From JAGOEF01 sp964511665 (GTDB lineage: Bacteria; Bacteroidota; Bacteroidia; Bacteroidales; ML635J-15), in NCBI GenBank assembly GCA_964511665.1, contig CAZEHA010000063.1, forward strand, positions 1 to 18,203: 18,203 nucleotides of DNA. The letters are read 5' to 3'. This document shows, one piece after another, positions 6,691 to 13,561 of the stretch. The position numbers were made by a program, and so were the translations under genes. The notes beneath the pieces were generated by a model. It was not told the origin of the DNA, did no database searches, and saw nothing but the letters and a program-made list of their open reading frames with translations. The first letter of the stretch is position 1, and each line of letters starts with the position of its first letter.

Positions 6691-7995
6691 ATGAAAAAAA
6701 TGTATCACAGCGAAAAATATCCTCCCGGGTACACTTCATCGTCGGTAGTTTATGAGGTAAACCTGCGCCAATACACGCCCGAGGGTAGCTTAAAAGCCTT
6801 TGCCGAGCACTTGCCACGTTTAAAAAAAATGGGGATAGACATATTGTGGTTTATGCCTGTGCATCCTGTGGGTAAAGTCAATCGAAAAGGCAGCTATGGC
6901 AGTTATTACTCGGTGCGCGACTACACTGCGCTAAATCCCGATCTGGGTACCTTCGATGAGTTCAAACAATTGGTTACTCAAATTCACGCACTGGGCATGT
7001 ATGCCATTATCGACTGGGTAGCCAATCACTCGGCATGGGACAATGTGTGGACAGAGAGTCATCCCGAGTATTTTTCGAAAGACGAGAATGGTGGTTTTAT
7101 GTGTAGAGTGAAAGACTGGAGCGATGTTATCGATTTGAATTATAATGAACCGGGCTTACGCAGGGCCATGATAGATGCCATGAAATTCTGGGTTCGCGAA
7201 GCCGATATCGACGGCTTTCGCTGCGATGTGGCCATGATGGTGCCCTACGATTTTTGGGAAGATGCACGCGCCGAACTCGACGCCATAAAGCCCGTATTTA
7301 TGTTGGCCGAAGCCGAAGACCCCATGCACCATATTGCATCGTTTGATGCATCTTACAGTTGGGAACTGATGAATACCCTCGAAGATATTGCCCGTGGAAA
7401 GAAGCCCGTGAAGGCACTCGATGATGTATTACAAATCGATCGCCTAACATTTCCGGCTAAAGCATATCGGTTGCGGTTTGTGACCAATCACGACGAAAAC
7501 TCGTGGAACGGATCAGAGTTTGAACGGCTGGGGCATGCTGCCGATGCCTGTGCAGTGCTGAGCTACACATTGCCGGGAATGCCTCTGATGTATAGCGGGC
7601 AAGAAGCTGCACTCAACCGCAAACTGGCTTTTTTCGACAAAGACTGCATCGAGTGGAATACTTTTCATAAAGAATCGTTCTTTACAAAACTCAATCGCTT
7701 AAAACATGACTTATCGTGTTTGCACAATGGAAGCCATGGAGGTGAAATGATTCGCATTGAAACCGGAGACGAACGCTTATTTGCCTTTATCAGGTATAAA
7801 TACGACGAGGTTGTGGTGGTTTTGCTAAACATCACAAACAGCACAGTGAACACCGATGTGTCGCTACCCGTTCGTTTCACGGGACTGTATCACAATTACT
7901 TTGACGGATACAACATACCCCTTGAAAGCCGCAATGCCTTTTCGGTTGCAGCAGGTGGGTATAAAGTTTTCATCAGGAAACCGGAAACCGAGTAA
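6691..7995 (+). CDS. GH13 alpha-amylase family enzyme, cytoplasmic
   Basis: The 434-residue product is a compact GH13 TIM-barrel enzyme acting on alpha-glucans. All conserved regions are present: DWVANH (108-113), DGFRCDVA (174-181, nucleophile Asp179), FMLAEAED (203-210, acid/base Glu207) and FVTNHDEN (263-270, Asp268). SYTLPGMPLMYSGQE (291-305) is the usual end of the barrel, followed by a short domain C to residue 430. The start YEVNLRQYTPEGSLKAF is also typical. There is no signal peptide, so it should act in the cytoplasm, perhaps on imported maltooligosaccharides or glycogen. Its operon partner, the degenerate GH13-like lipoprotein, is exported. The exact specificity (amylase, neopullulanase or glucosyltransferase) cannot be told from sequence. 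It converges on the glutamine synthetase gene with only 5 bp between the stops. Confidence 0.9.
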   Translation: MKKMYHSEKYPPGYTSSSVVYEVNLRQYTPEGSLKAFAEHLPRLKKMGIDILWFMPVHPVGKVNRKGSYGSYYSVRDYTALNPDLGTFDEFKQLVTQIHALGMYAIIDWVANHSAWDNVWTESHPEYFSKDENGGFMCRVKDWSDVIDLNYNEPGLRRAMIDAMKFWVREADIDGFRCDVAMMVPYDFWEDARAELDAIKPVFMLAEAEDPMHHIASFDASYSWELMNTLEDIARGKKPVKALDDVLQIDRLTFPAKAYRLRFVTNHDENSWNGSEFERLGHAADACAVLSYTLPGMPLMYSGQEAALNRKLAFFDKDCIEWNTFHKESFFTKLNRLKHDLSCLHNGSHGGEMIRIETGDERLFAFIRYKYDEVVVVLLNITNSTVNTDVSLPVRFTGLYHNYFDGYNIPLESRNAFSVAAGGYKVFIRKPETE

Positions 7996-8008
7996 ACAGC
8001 TTACTTGG
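7988..8008. other. Small hairpin spanning two convergent stop codons
   Basis: CCGAGTAA (7988-7995) can pair with TTACTTGG (8001-8008) around a 5-nt loop, with one non-Watson-Crick position (G-U on the plus-strand RNA). It includes both stop codons of the converging GH13 and glutamine synthetase genes. No T-run follows on either strand, so it is not a standard terminator. It may be coincidental. Confidence 0.35.
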
Positions 8009-9512
8009 TATGCAGGTGTTTCTCAACCAGCACGGCTATTTCATCGTTTTTTCCATACAGGCGTTCGCTCAGATTCTTGTCGTCGTAAGCCAGCAGTTTC
8101 TTTATAGTGTTGTCGATAAAACCTTTCGAAAACACACCTGTTTGCTCAAAATAACTGCGTTTTGCTTCAAGCGCTAATGCCGATTCGTGACACGAGGCAG
8201 GCAGACCTTTGAGCTGAGCCAGTCGGTCTTTGTGTTCTTCTTTAAAAATATTGACACCCACATACAGCTCTTCGGCTTTTTTCAGGGCATCTTTCATGCT
8301 GAACCCGGCCAGAGCCGAAACAATGATACCTGCCAAAAATGGGTAGAGGTCGGCTGAGCCGTCGCCGCTGCGCAACTCGAAGGTTTGTTTCGAGTTTTTA
8401 ATTTCGGGTTTTTCTTTTTCTTGTGGATTCACTTGAGTTATAATATCGCCGGCGCCTATCCAGCCTAGTGGTACTCGTATAAGTGTACTGCGATTGCGAT
8501 CGCCCCAGCAAATGTTGGTGGGTGCTTCCTGATGAGGCACCAAACGCAGGTACGAGGTGGGTATGGTGTTGCCAAAAGCAGTAAGGGCATCGGCATATTC
8601 CAGAATTCCGGCTATCATGGTGCGGGCTGTGGTGCTCAGCGTGTTGCCATCGACCAACAGGTTTTTACCGTCTTTTTCGGCCAGCATGTGTACGTGCATA
8701 CCGCTGCCTGCTTTACCTACAGTAATTTTTGGCGCGAAGCTTACATTCAATTCATAATCGTCGGAGAGTTTACGGATAATCCACTTTGCAATGACCAACT
8801 GGTCGGCTGCTTCTTCAACTTCGCAGGGCAAAAACTCAATCTCCTGCTGCTCGTAGTAGTAATCTCCCGTAGTAAAGTTACCCACTTCGGAATGCCCGTA
8901 TTTCACCTGACCACCACATTGGGATATGAGTTGTAAGGCCTCTTTGCGCAGAAAGTCGAACTTTGTGAACGGATCCGATTCATGATATCCTTTTTGGTCG
9001 GTAGCCGGAAACATGGCGTTTTCTTCGGCATCAGCTATCAGATAATATTCGAGTTCGCCAAGCGCCTTAAAGGTGAAACCGGTTTCTTTTTTAAACAAAT
9101 CGTGGGCTTTTTTAAGCATATATTCGGGAGCACTTTCGAGGGGCTTGCCTTCGAATGTATAGTACGAGCATAAAATATCGAGAGTAGGAACTTCTTCGAA
9201 TGGATTTAAAAATGCGGTGCTGTAGCGCGGTATAACATACAGGTCGCTGCTGCCGGCCTCGATAAACGAGAACAAACTACTGCCATCGACACGTTCGCCA
9301 TGGCTAAGAACATCGTCGAGGTGCTCGAGGCTGTTAATCACAAAATTTAAACTTTTCAGCCTGCCGTCTTCGGCTACATACCTCAAATTCAGCATTTCAA
9401 CGTCGTGATTTATAACAAAATCAATAATATCGGCTTTGGTAAATTCATTCGGCGATTTCTGTAAATATTTTACCAGCACATTCGGATTCAGCTCTAATTG
9501 TTGTTTGTTCAT
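8001..9512 (-). CDS. glnA: Glutamine synthetase, type I-like
   Basis: The 503-residue product has the GSI architecture. The N-terminal beta-grasp holds DGSSLFSF (76-83) and DLYVIPRYSTAFLNPF (90-105). The catalytic barrel follows: LGELEYYL (151-158; Glu153 and Glu155 as metal ligands), SEVGNF (Glu209), QQEIEF (222-227), GSGMHVHM (269-276; His273), EAPTNICWGDRNRSTLIRVPLG (329-350, glutamate and ATP contacts) and FELRSGDGSADLYPF (378-392). It makes glutamine from glutamate, ammonia and ATP. It lacks the adenylylation-loop sequence of enterobacterial GlnA, and several motif residues differ from the textbook form. A related gamma-glutamyl ligase specificity is therefore possible. I use the ATG at 9512; a TTG at 9596 would add 28 residues with no family match. 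It is monocistronic, facing a divergent promoter. Confidence 0.88.
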   Translation of the reverse strand: MNKQQLELNPNVLVKYLQKSPNEFTKADIIDFVINHDVEMLNLRYVAEDGRLKSLNFVINSLEHLDDVLSHGERVDGSSLFSFIEAGSSDLYVIPRYSTAFLNPFEEVPTLDILCSYYTFEGKPLESAPEYMLKKAHDLFKKETGFTFKALGELEYYLIADAEENAMFPATDQKGYHESDPFTKFDFLRKEALQLISQCGGQVKYGHSEVGNFTTGDYYYEQQEIEFLPCEVEEAADQLVIAKWIIRKLSDDYELNVSFAPKITVGKAGSGMHVHMLAEKDGKNLLVDGNTLSTTARTMIAGILEYADALTAFGNTIPTSYLRLVPHQEAPTNICWGDRNRSTLIRVPLGWIGAGDIITQVNPQEKEKPEIKNSKQTFELRSGDGSADLYPFLAGIIVSALAGFSMKDALKKAEELYVGVNIFKEEHKDRLAQLKGLPASCHESALALEAKRSYFEQTGVFSKGFIDNTIKKLLAYDDKNLSERLYGKNDEIAVLVEKHLHTK

Positions 9513-9550
9513 AATTTTAGCTATTTTCGCGTTTAAAGTCAGTAAAAATA

Positions 9551-9581
9551 CAAAAACAATTTGTGAAATGTTATGAGCAAT
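9551..9581 (-). promoter_or_regulatory. Predicted promoter of the glutamine synthetase gene
   Basis: On the minus strand ATTG (9581-9578), a 19-nt spacer and TGTTTTTG (9558-9551) match the Bacteroidetes pattern with one mismatch in the -7. The leader would be about 30 nt. It overlaps the plus-strand promoter at 9560-9591. Confidence 0.45.
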
Positions 9582-9591
9582 CCTGTTTTTG
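9560..9591 (+). promoter_or_regulatory. Predicted promoter of the DUF218 gene
   Basis: TTTG (9560-9563), a 20-nt spacer and TGTTTTTG (9584-9591) match the Bacteroidetes pattern with one mismatch in the -7. A start site near 9598 would exclude the TTG at 9589 as initiator and supports the ATG at 9613. Confidence 0.5.
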
Positions 9592-9612
9592 AACAATAAA
9601 AGGTTTTATATC

Positions 9613-10377
9613 ATGTTTTTCGTGCTTTCAAAAATACTTCAGTATGTGTTAATGCCTGTAGTTTGGCTTACAGTGCTTATTGTTATGATAATGATAGTGA
9701 AAAAGCCGAAACTGCGACGCAACCTGTTTATTGCCGCTGCTGCCATTCTGTTGTTTTTTTCGAACCCTTTCTTTGCCAATGTTTTTATGGGAGCATGGGA
9801 GGTGAAAACTACTGCAAAAAGCGAACTGAAACCGCACTACGACTATGGTATATTGCTCACAGGAATGTTGTCGTACGACAGTAAATACAATCGTATTAAT
9901 TTTTGGCGCAGCAGCGACCGCTTATTGCAAACCCTCGATTTGTATTACGACGGTACTATTGGCAAAATATTTATTACCGGCGGTTCGGGAGAAGTGTTTA
10001 ACCAAACTCAGAAAGAGGCTGCCATACTGAAAGACTACCTGTTGCACATTGGTGTTGCCAGCGAAGATATCGTTATCGAAACCCAATCGCGAAACACCCG
10101 CGAAAATGCCCTGGAATCGGCCAAAATTCTTCGGCCCGAAACAAACAATAATTCTTATTTGCTCATAACCAGTGCTTTTCACATGAGGCGTTCGGCCGGC
10201 TGTTTCCGCAAGGCCGGTTTCGAGTTCGATGTGTATGTAACCGACCGATATGCAGGCCCGCCAAGCCTGAAGCCCGACCACAGCATTATTCCCAAAGCAT
10301 CGGCACTGCAGCAGTGGACGTTGCTTATACACGAAGTTTCGGGTTATCTGGTCTATAAAATCATGGGGTACTGCTAG
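9613..10377 (+). CDS. YdcF/SanA/ElyC-like (DUF218) membrane protein
   Basis: The 254-residue product has two N-terminal membrane segments (about 8-29 and 36-56) followed by a DUF218 Rossmann-like domain. Family signatures visible are the strand YDYGILLTGML (77-86), DRLLQTLDLYYDG (102-114), KIFITGGSG (118-126), SRNTRENALESAKIL (159-173), SYLLITSAFHMRRS (181-194) and the terminal HEVSGYLVYKIMG (240-252). Family members SanA and ElyC affect envelope permeability and peptidoglycan or enterobacterial common antigen metabolism in E. coli, but their biochemical activity is unclear. The ATG at 9613 is preferred over TTG 9589 because of the predicted promoter. It is transcribed away from glutamine synthetase and followed by a weak terminator. 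The NamZ-like gene lies next on the same strand, consistent with an envelope role. Confidence 0.8.
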   Translation: MFFVLSKILQYVLMPVVWLTVLIVMIMIVKKPKLRRNLFIAAAAILLFFSNPFFANVFMGAWEVKTTAKSELKPHYDYGILLTGMLSYDSKYNRINFWRSSDRLLQTLDLYYDGTIGKIFITGGSGEVFNQTQKEAAILKDYLLHIGVASEDIVIETQSRNTRENALESAKILRPETNNNSYLLITSAFHMRRSAGCFRKAGFEFDVYVTDRYAGPPSLKPDHSIIPKASALQQWTLLIHEVSGYLVYKIMGYC

Positions 10378-10406
10378 GTGTAGGAGTGAGTGGAACTACA
10401 CTTTTT
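10378..10406 (+). terminator. Possible terminator of the DUF218 gene
   Basis: GTGTAG (10378-10383) and CTACAC (10396-10401) form a 6-bp stem with a 12-nt loop, followed by five T. It starts immediately after the stop codon. The stem is short and AT-rich, so termination may be weak. Confidence 0.45.
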
Positions 10407-10441
10407 AACATGGTGTTGTGTTAATTTTCTAATAGAATAGC

Positions 10442-10472
10442 TTGCAATAGACGGGTTGGATGATTATTTTTA
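10442..10472 (+). promoter_or_regulatory. Possible promoter of the NamZ-like gene
   Basis: TTG (10442-10444), a 20-nt spacer and TATTTTTA (10465-10472) match the consensus apart from the last -7 base. The -7 lies inside the first codons of the longest reading frame. If this promoter is real, translation would have to start further in, for example at the TTG at 10490. Confidence 0.3.
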
Positions 10473-11725
10473 CAAAAAACATTACAAAATTGAAAAACAC
10501 GGTTCTATACTTAGGCTTACTACTGCTTATTGCTTGCAATCAAACCGTTAGCAGCAGTCATAACAAAAAGTTGGAGGCACCCGTCGGCATCGAAGAACCC
10601 GCGAAACAGGAGCCTGTGATTGTTGGCGCCTCTCGCACCGACCGCTATTTCGAGCTTCTGAGGGGACGAAAAACTGGTGTAGTAAGCAACCATACCGGTA
10701 TGGTGGGGCCTCGCCATCTGGTCGATACGCTACTGGCTTCGGGCATCGAAGTGGTGGCCATATTTTGTCCCGAGCATGGTTTTAGGGGAACTGCCGATGC
10801 CGGTGCCGGAATTGGCGACAGCCTCGACGAAGCAACAGGTCTGCCGGTGATTTCGCTGTATGGTAAAAACAAAAAACCACAACCCGATCAGTTACAAGGC
10901 ATCGAAATCATACTGTTCGATATTCAGGATGTGGGCGCTCGTTTCTATACCTACATTTCGACGCTTCACTATGTAATGGAAGCGTGTGCCGAAAACAGTA
11001 TTCCGCTGATTGTACTCGACAGACCCAACCCCAACGGGCATTATGTTGATGGCCCGGTGCTCGATACTGCCAACGCATCGTTCATTGGAATGCATCCGGT
11101 TCCGGTGGTTCATGGTATGACCATGGGCGAGTATGCCCGTATGATCAGGGGCGAAAAATGGATTCACAAAGCCGGAAATTGTGCATTAACGGTGGTAACG
11201 TGCCTGAATTACACACATGCAACCCCTTATGAACTTTCCATTCCTCCATCACCCAATTTACCCAACAGCCGTGCGGTAATGCTCTATCCCACATTGTGCT
11301 TTTTCGAAGGTACCTGCCTGAGTATGGGGCGTGGCACCGATAAGCAGTTTCAGGTACTAGGGCATCCGCTGCTTAAAGAATGGACTATGGCCACCTTCAG
11401 TTTTACACCCCAACCGCGCCCGGGGGCTACCAAACCGGTGCTCGAAGGGAAACTCTGCTATGGTTTCGATTTCAGCCAAAGCTGTGAACCATTTGTTGAA
11501 CGCAGTCACGAACTGATGATTGATATTGTTATTGAAACCTATCGTAATTTTCCCGATAACAAGATTTTTTTTAACCGCAGTTTTCGTTTGCTTGCCGGAA
11601 ACAATACATTGCAACAACAAATTGAAAACGGAGCAAGCGAGGCCGAAATTCGCGAAAGCTGGCAACCGGCACTCAACGAATTTAAGGAACTTCGAAAAAA
11701 CTATTTGCTCTATGATGAAGAATAA
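10460..11725 (+). CDS. namZ: NamZ/YbbC-like (DUF1343, GH171) lipoprotein, putative exo-beta-N-acetylmuramidase
   Basis: The 421-residue product is a DUF1343 protein. It has a lipoprotein signal (lipobox LIAC, Cys26) and a short linker. The family core follows: KTGVVSNHTGMV (71-82), FCPEHGFRG (102-110), LPVISLYGKNKKP (128-140), FDIQDVGARFYTYISTL (153-169), VLDRPNPNGHYVDGPVL (185-201), SPNLPNSRAVMLYPTLCFFEGT (264-285) and SMGRGTDKQFQVLGHP (288-303). Characterised relatives (B. subtilis NamZ, Tannerella NamZ) release terminal MurNAc from peptidoglycan fragments, so this is probably a cell-wall recycling or scavenging enzyme at the envelope. The Glu in PEHGFRG is a candidate catalytic residue. 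Start choice is uncertain: ATG 10460 gives an 11-residue pre-extension, while TTG 10490 would give a cleaner signal peptide (MKNTVLYLGLLLLIAC). It overlaps the next gene by 14 bp. Confidence 0.85.
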   Translation: MIIFTKNITKLKNTVLYLGLLLLIACNQTVSSSHNKKLEAPVGIEEPAKQEPVIVGASRTDRYFELLRGRKTGVVSNHTGMVGPRHLVDTLLASGIEVVAIFCPEHGFRGTADAGAGIGDSLDEATGLPVISLYGKNKKPQPDQLQGIEIILFDIQDVGARFYTYISTLHYVMEACAENSIPLIVLDRPNPNGHYVDGPVLDTANASFIGMHPVPVVHGMTMGEYARMIRGEKWIHKAGNCALTVVTCLNYTHATPYELSIPPSPNLPNSRAVMLYPTLCFFEGTCLSMGRGTDKQFQVLGHPLLKEWTMATFSFTPQPRPGATKPVLEGKLCYGFDFSQSCEPFVERSHELMIDIVIETYRNFPDNKIFFNRSFRLLAGNNTLQQQIENGASEAEIRESWQPALNEFKELRKNYLLYDEE

Positions 11726-12164
11726 ATGCATCAGTCTATTGGGTTGTATGTTCGTTGCAATCGCTATGATTTCGGCTGTTTCGTGCAGCCACCAATACGA
11801 TAACCATGCATTGGCTGTGATGAACAACACCGATGATACCATTGTTTTAGTGAGGCATATCAGCAGCCTGCCGGCGCGTAACATAAGTATTGCCCCGGGC
11901 GAATACGGCAAGTTTTTCGAAACCTCAACCGATATGTGGTTGGGGCCGGTAAACGAGTTGAAGAAATGCAGCGATTCGTTATGGGTTGAATTGCCCGATA
12001 AAACCCTGATGTTTTCTGAAAACTACACACGAAACACTAGCGCAAATCCCTATTCGATGAATTCGGAATGGCAGGTTATAATAGAAGATTACGAAACTTC
12101 GGCATTTATTGGTACACGAGTCGAAAGCTTCTACATACACTATTTTGAGATAAACGGCAATTGA
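11712..12164 (+). CDS. Small lipoprotein of unknown function
   Basis: I do not recognise this 150-residue protein. It begins MMKNKCISLLGCMFVAIAMISAVSC, a clear lipoprotein signal with lipobox AVSC (Cys25). The mature part (about 125 residues) looks beta-rich: ALAVMNNTDDTIVLVRHIS, PGEYGKFFETSTDMWLGPV, SEWQVIIEDYE. This suggests a small beta-sandwich, but there is no recognisable motif. Its ATG (11712, or the adjacent ATG 11715) lies inside the end of the NamZ-like gene, overlapping it by 14 bp in another frame. Coupled translation and a shared operon are therefore likely. It may be an accessory periplasmic or outer-membrane protein for that enzyme, which is inference from context only. No terminator is visible downstream. 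Confidence 0.7.
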   Translation: MMKNKCISLLGCMFVAIAMISAVSCSHQYDNHALAVMNNTDDTIVLVRHISSLPARNISIAPGEYGKFFETSTDMWLGPVNELKKCSDSLWVELPDKTLMFSENYTRNTSANPYSMNSEWQVIIEDYETSAFIGTRVESFYIHYFEINGN

Positions 12165-12194
12165 AACCGTATTTCTGAATGTTCTCAAGTTCAC

Positions 12195-12380
12195 CCCCTA
12201 TCGACCTCGTTTGCAACGAGCTCGCGGCTACACGCAGCATTTGTAATGCAATCATTTCACCCCATTCGAGTTGCTTCCGGTAATCTCCCTTCCCATCCCT
12301 CACTCGAAGAAGACTCGGATGTAACCCTATCTATCCGTGTCGAATCTACACACAGCATTTACTATACGGTTTTAATGCAA
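12195..12380. repeat. Gene-free stretch with a decayed repeat pair
   Basis: Between 12165 and 12445 no coding region is supported. Two diverged copies can be seen at 12195-12251 and 12325-12380. Both start CCCTATC, share CTACACnCAGCATTT in the middle and end TAATGCAA. Copy one also holds two small palindromes: CTCGTT-TGC-AACGAG (12206-12220) and GCATT-TGT-AATGC (12237-12249). The sequence differs from the neighbouring genes in lacking codon structure. It could be the remains of an insertion element or an intergenic repeat family. Confidence 0.4.
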
Positions 12381-12445
12381 GCAATTTCCTGTAATGGGTG
12401 AAGCCTGTGCTGAACGTTTCGTATTGCAACAAACACCAAAAAAAC

Positions 12446-13486
12446 TTAGTCGGTTATCTGCGGTTTGTATCCGGCAACAAACTGCTCCCAGGTACCGGTG
12501 GTGTAGCCGTTTCTTCTGATAAATTCCAGATACATCTCGAAATTTGGCGGCGCCACATAGCCTTTAAAAGTATAAATCACACGAAAATTTTCGTCGAGTA
12601 ATATCATCGATGGCACTGTTATCATGGGTTGCAAAAAAGTTGCGGCCAAATCGTGGGGCGACCCGGGAGCCTCCATGTTATTCATAAAAGTACGTCCCAA
12701 AAACTGTATTGTATCGGTTGCAGTTACCTCAAGTCGTGCAGCATAATAGCTTTCGTTCAAGATGTCGGCTATCACCGGATGGGTAAAAGTAGTAAAGCTC
12801 ATTACCCTGCAACTGGGGGTATTGTTATGGTATATGTATAACAATACTTTTCCGGGTTTTTCGCGTTGCTTCTGTTCCACTTCCTCAAAACGCATCCAGT
12901 TTACCTTACCTCTCATGTTCAGGTCGGCTGTGTCGGGGAAAAAGGTTTTTTTGAAGTATTTTTCGAAATCGGTATAATTGGCTGTATGATAGACCCTTTC
13001 GGCAAAATAAATAAGTAAGGGTTCTATTTTTCCGGCATCCATATATCCGGGAACGGCATTTACCCTGAAGTTCTCGTCGATATACACAATAGTGGGGTAC
13101 GACATGCGGCCACCGAGCAATTTTATGGCCAGATCGTGCGACGAACGCGGCCCCGGCCTTTTATTCAAATACATGGTGTCGCGGTAATACACAGTGTCGC
13201 TTCCTTCGGCATCAAATTTAACTGGGTAAAAATTCTGATTGATGTAGCGCGCTATTCCCGGGTTGCTGAACGTAGTCTGATCCATCTTCTTACACCAGCC
13301 GCACCAGTCGGTGTACATATCGATAAGAATGGTTTTGGGCTGAGCCTCATGCAGTTTTACTGCTTGCTCTATTGTAAGCCATTTCACAGTTTCGGCCTGT
13401 TGCACCTGATTCTGCGAAAAAACACTTGAGCTATTCACCAGCATTACAACCGAAAGAAAGCCAATAAATTTTGTTAAATTCGTCAT
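12446..13486 (-). CDS. Periplasmic protein with two tandem thioredoxin-like domains
   Basis: The 346-residue product has a signal peptide (about 1-24, SSVFSQ) and two homologous thioredoxin-like domains. Domain 1 (about 30-170) has the active site DWCGWCKK (Cys62, Cys65) and cis-Pro131 in MSYPTIVYIDENFRV. Domain 2 (about 200-330) repeats the layout, with HDLAATFLQPMITVPSMILLDENFRV matching HDLAIKLLGGRMSYPTIVYIDENFRV. In place of Cys-x-x-Cys it has NTPSC (222-226), keeping only the second cysteine. Domain 1 could be a periplasmic disulfide reductase or oxidase of the DUF255/thioredoxin_7 type. Domain 2 is probably redox-dead or binds a partner. ATG 13486 is preferred because it gives the signal peptide at the N-terminus; ATG 13543 would add 19 residues. 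It is divergent from pepD, 75 bp away. Confidence 0.82.
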   Translation of the reverse strand: MTNLTKFIGFLSVVMLVNSSSVFSQNQVQQAETVKWLTIEQAVKLHEAQPKTILIDMYTDWCGWCKKMDQTTFSNPGIARYINQNFYPVKFDAEGSDTVYYRDTMYLNKRPGPRSSHDLAIKLLGGRMSYPTIVYIDENFRVNAVPGYMDAGKIEPLLIYFAERVYHTANYTDFEKYFKKTFFPDTADLNMRGKVNWMRFEEVEQKQREKPGKVLLYIYHNNTPSCRVMSFTTFTHPVIADILNESYYAARLEVTATDTIQFLGRTFMNNMEAPGSPHDLAATFLQPMITVPSMILLDENFRVIYTFKGYVAPPNFEMYLEFIRRNGYTTGTWEQFVAGYKPQITD

Positions 13487-13561
13487 AATAATTTTTATTC
13501 CTTCTGAAAAAAACGTAATTTTAAAATCTTTTTTTAATGTCATAATAAAAACAGTACAAAT

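Noticed and set aside
9513..9596. TTG-initiated extension of glutamine synthetase with a hydrophobic N-terminus
   Set aside because: It would cover the predicted divergent promoters and put a membrane-like segment on a cytoplasmic enzyme.
12106..12303. Minus-strand reading frame of 65 codons across the gene-free stretch
   Set aside because: Half of it is antisense to the small lipoprotein gene, and the rest has no recognisable protein features or codon structure.
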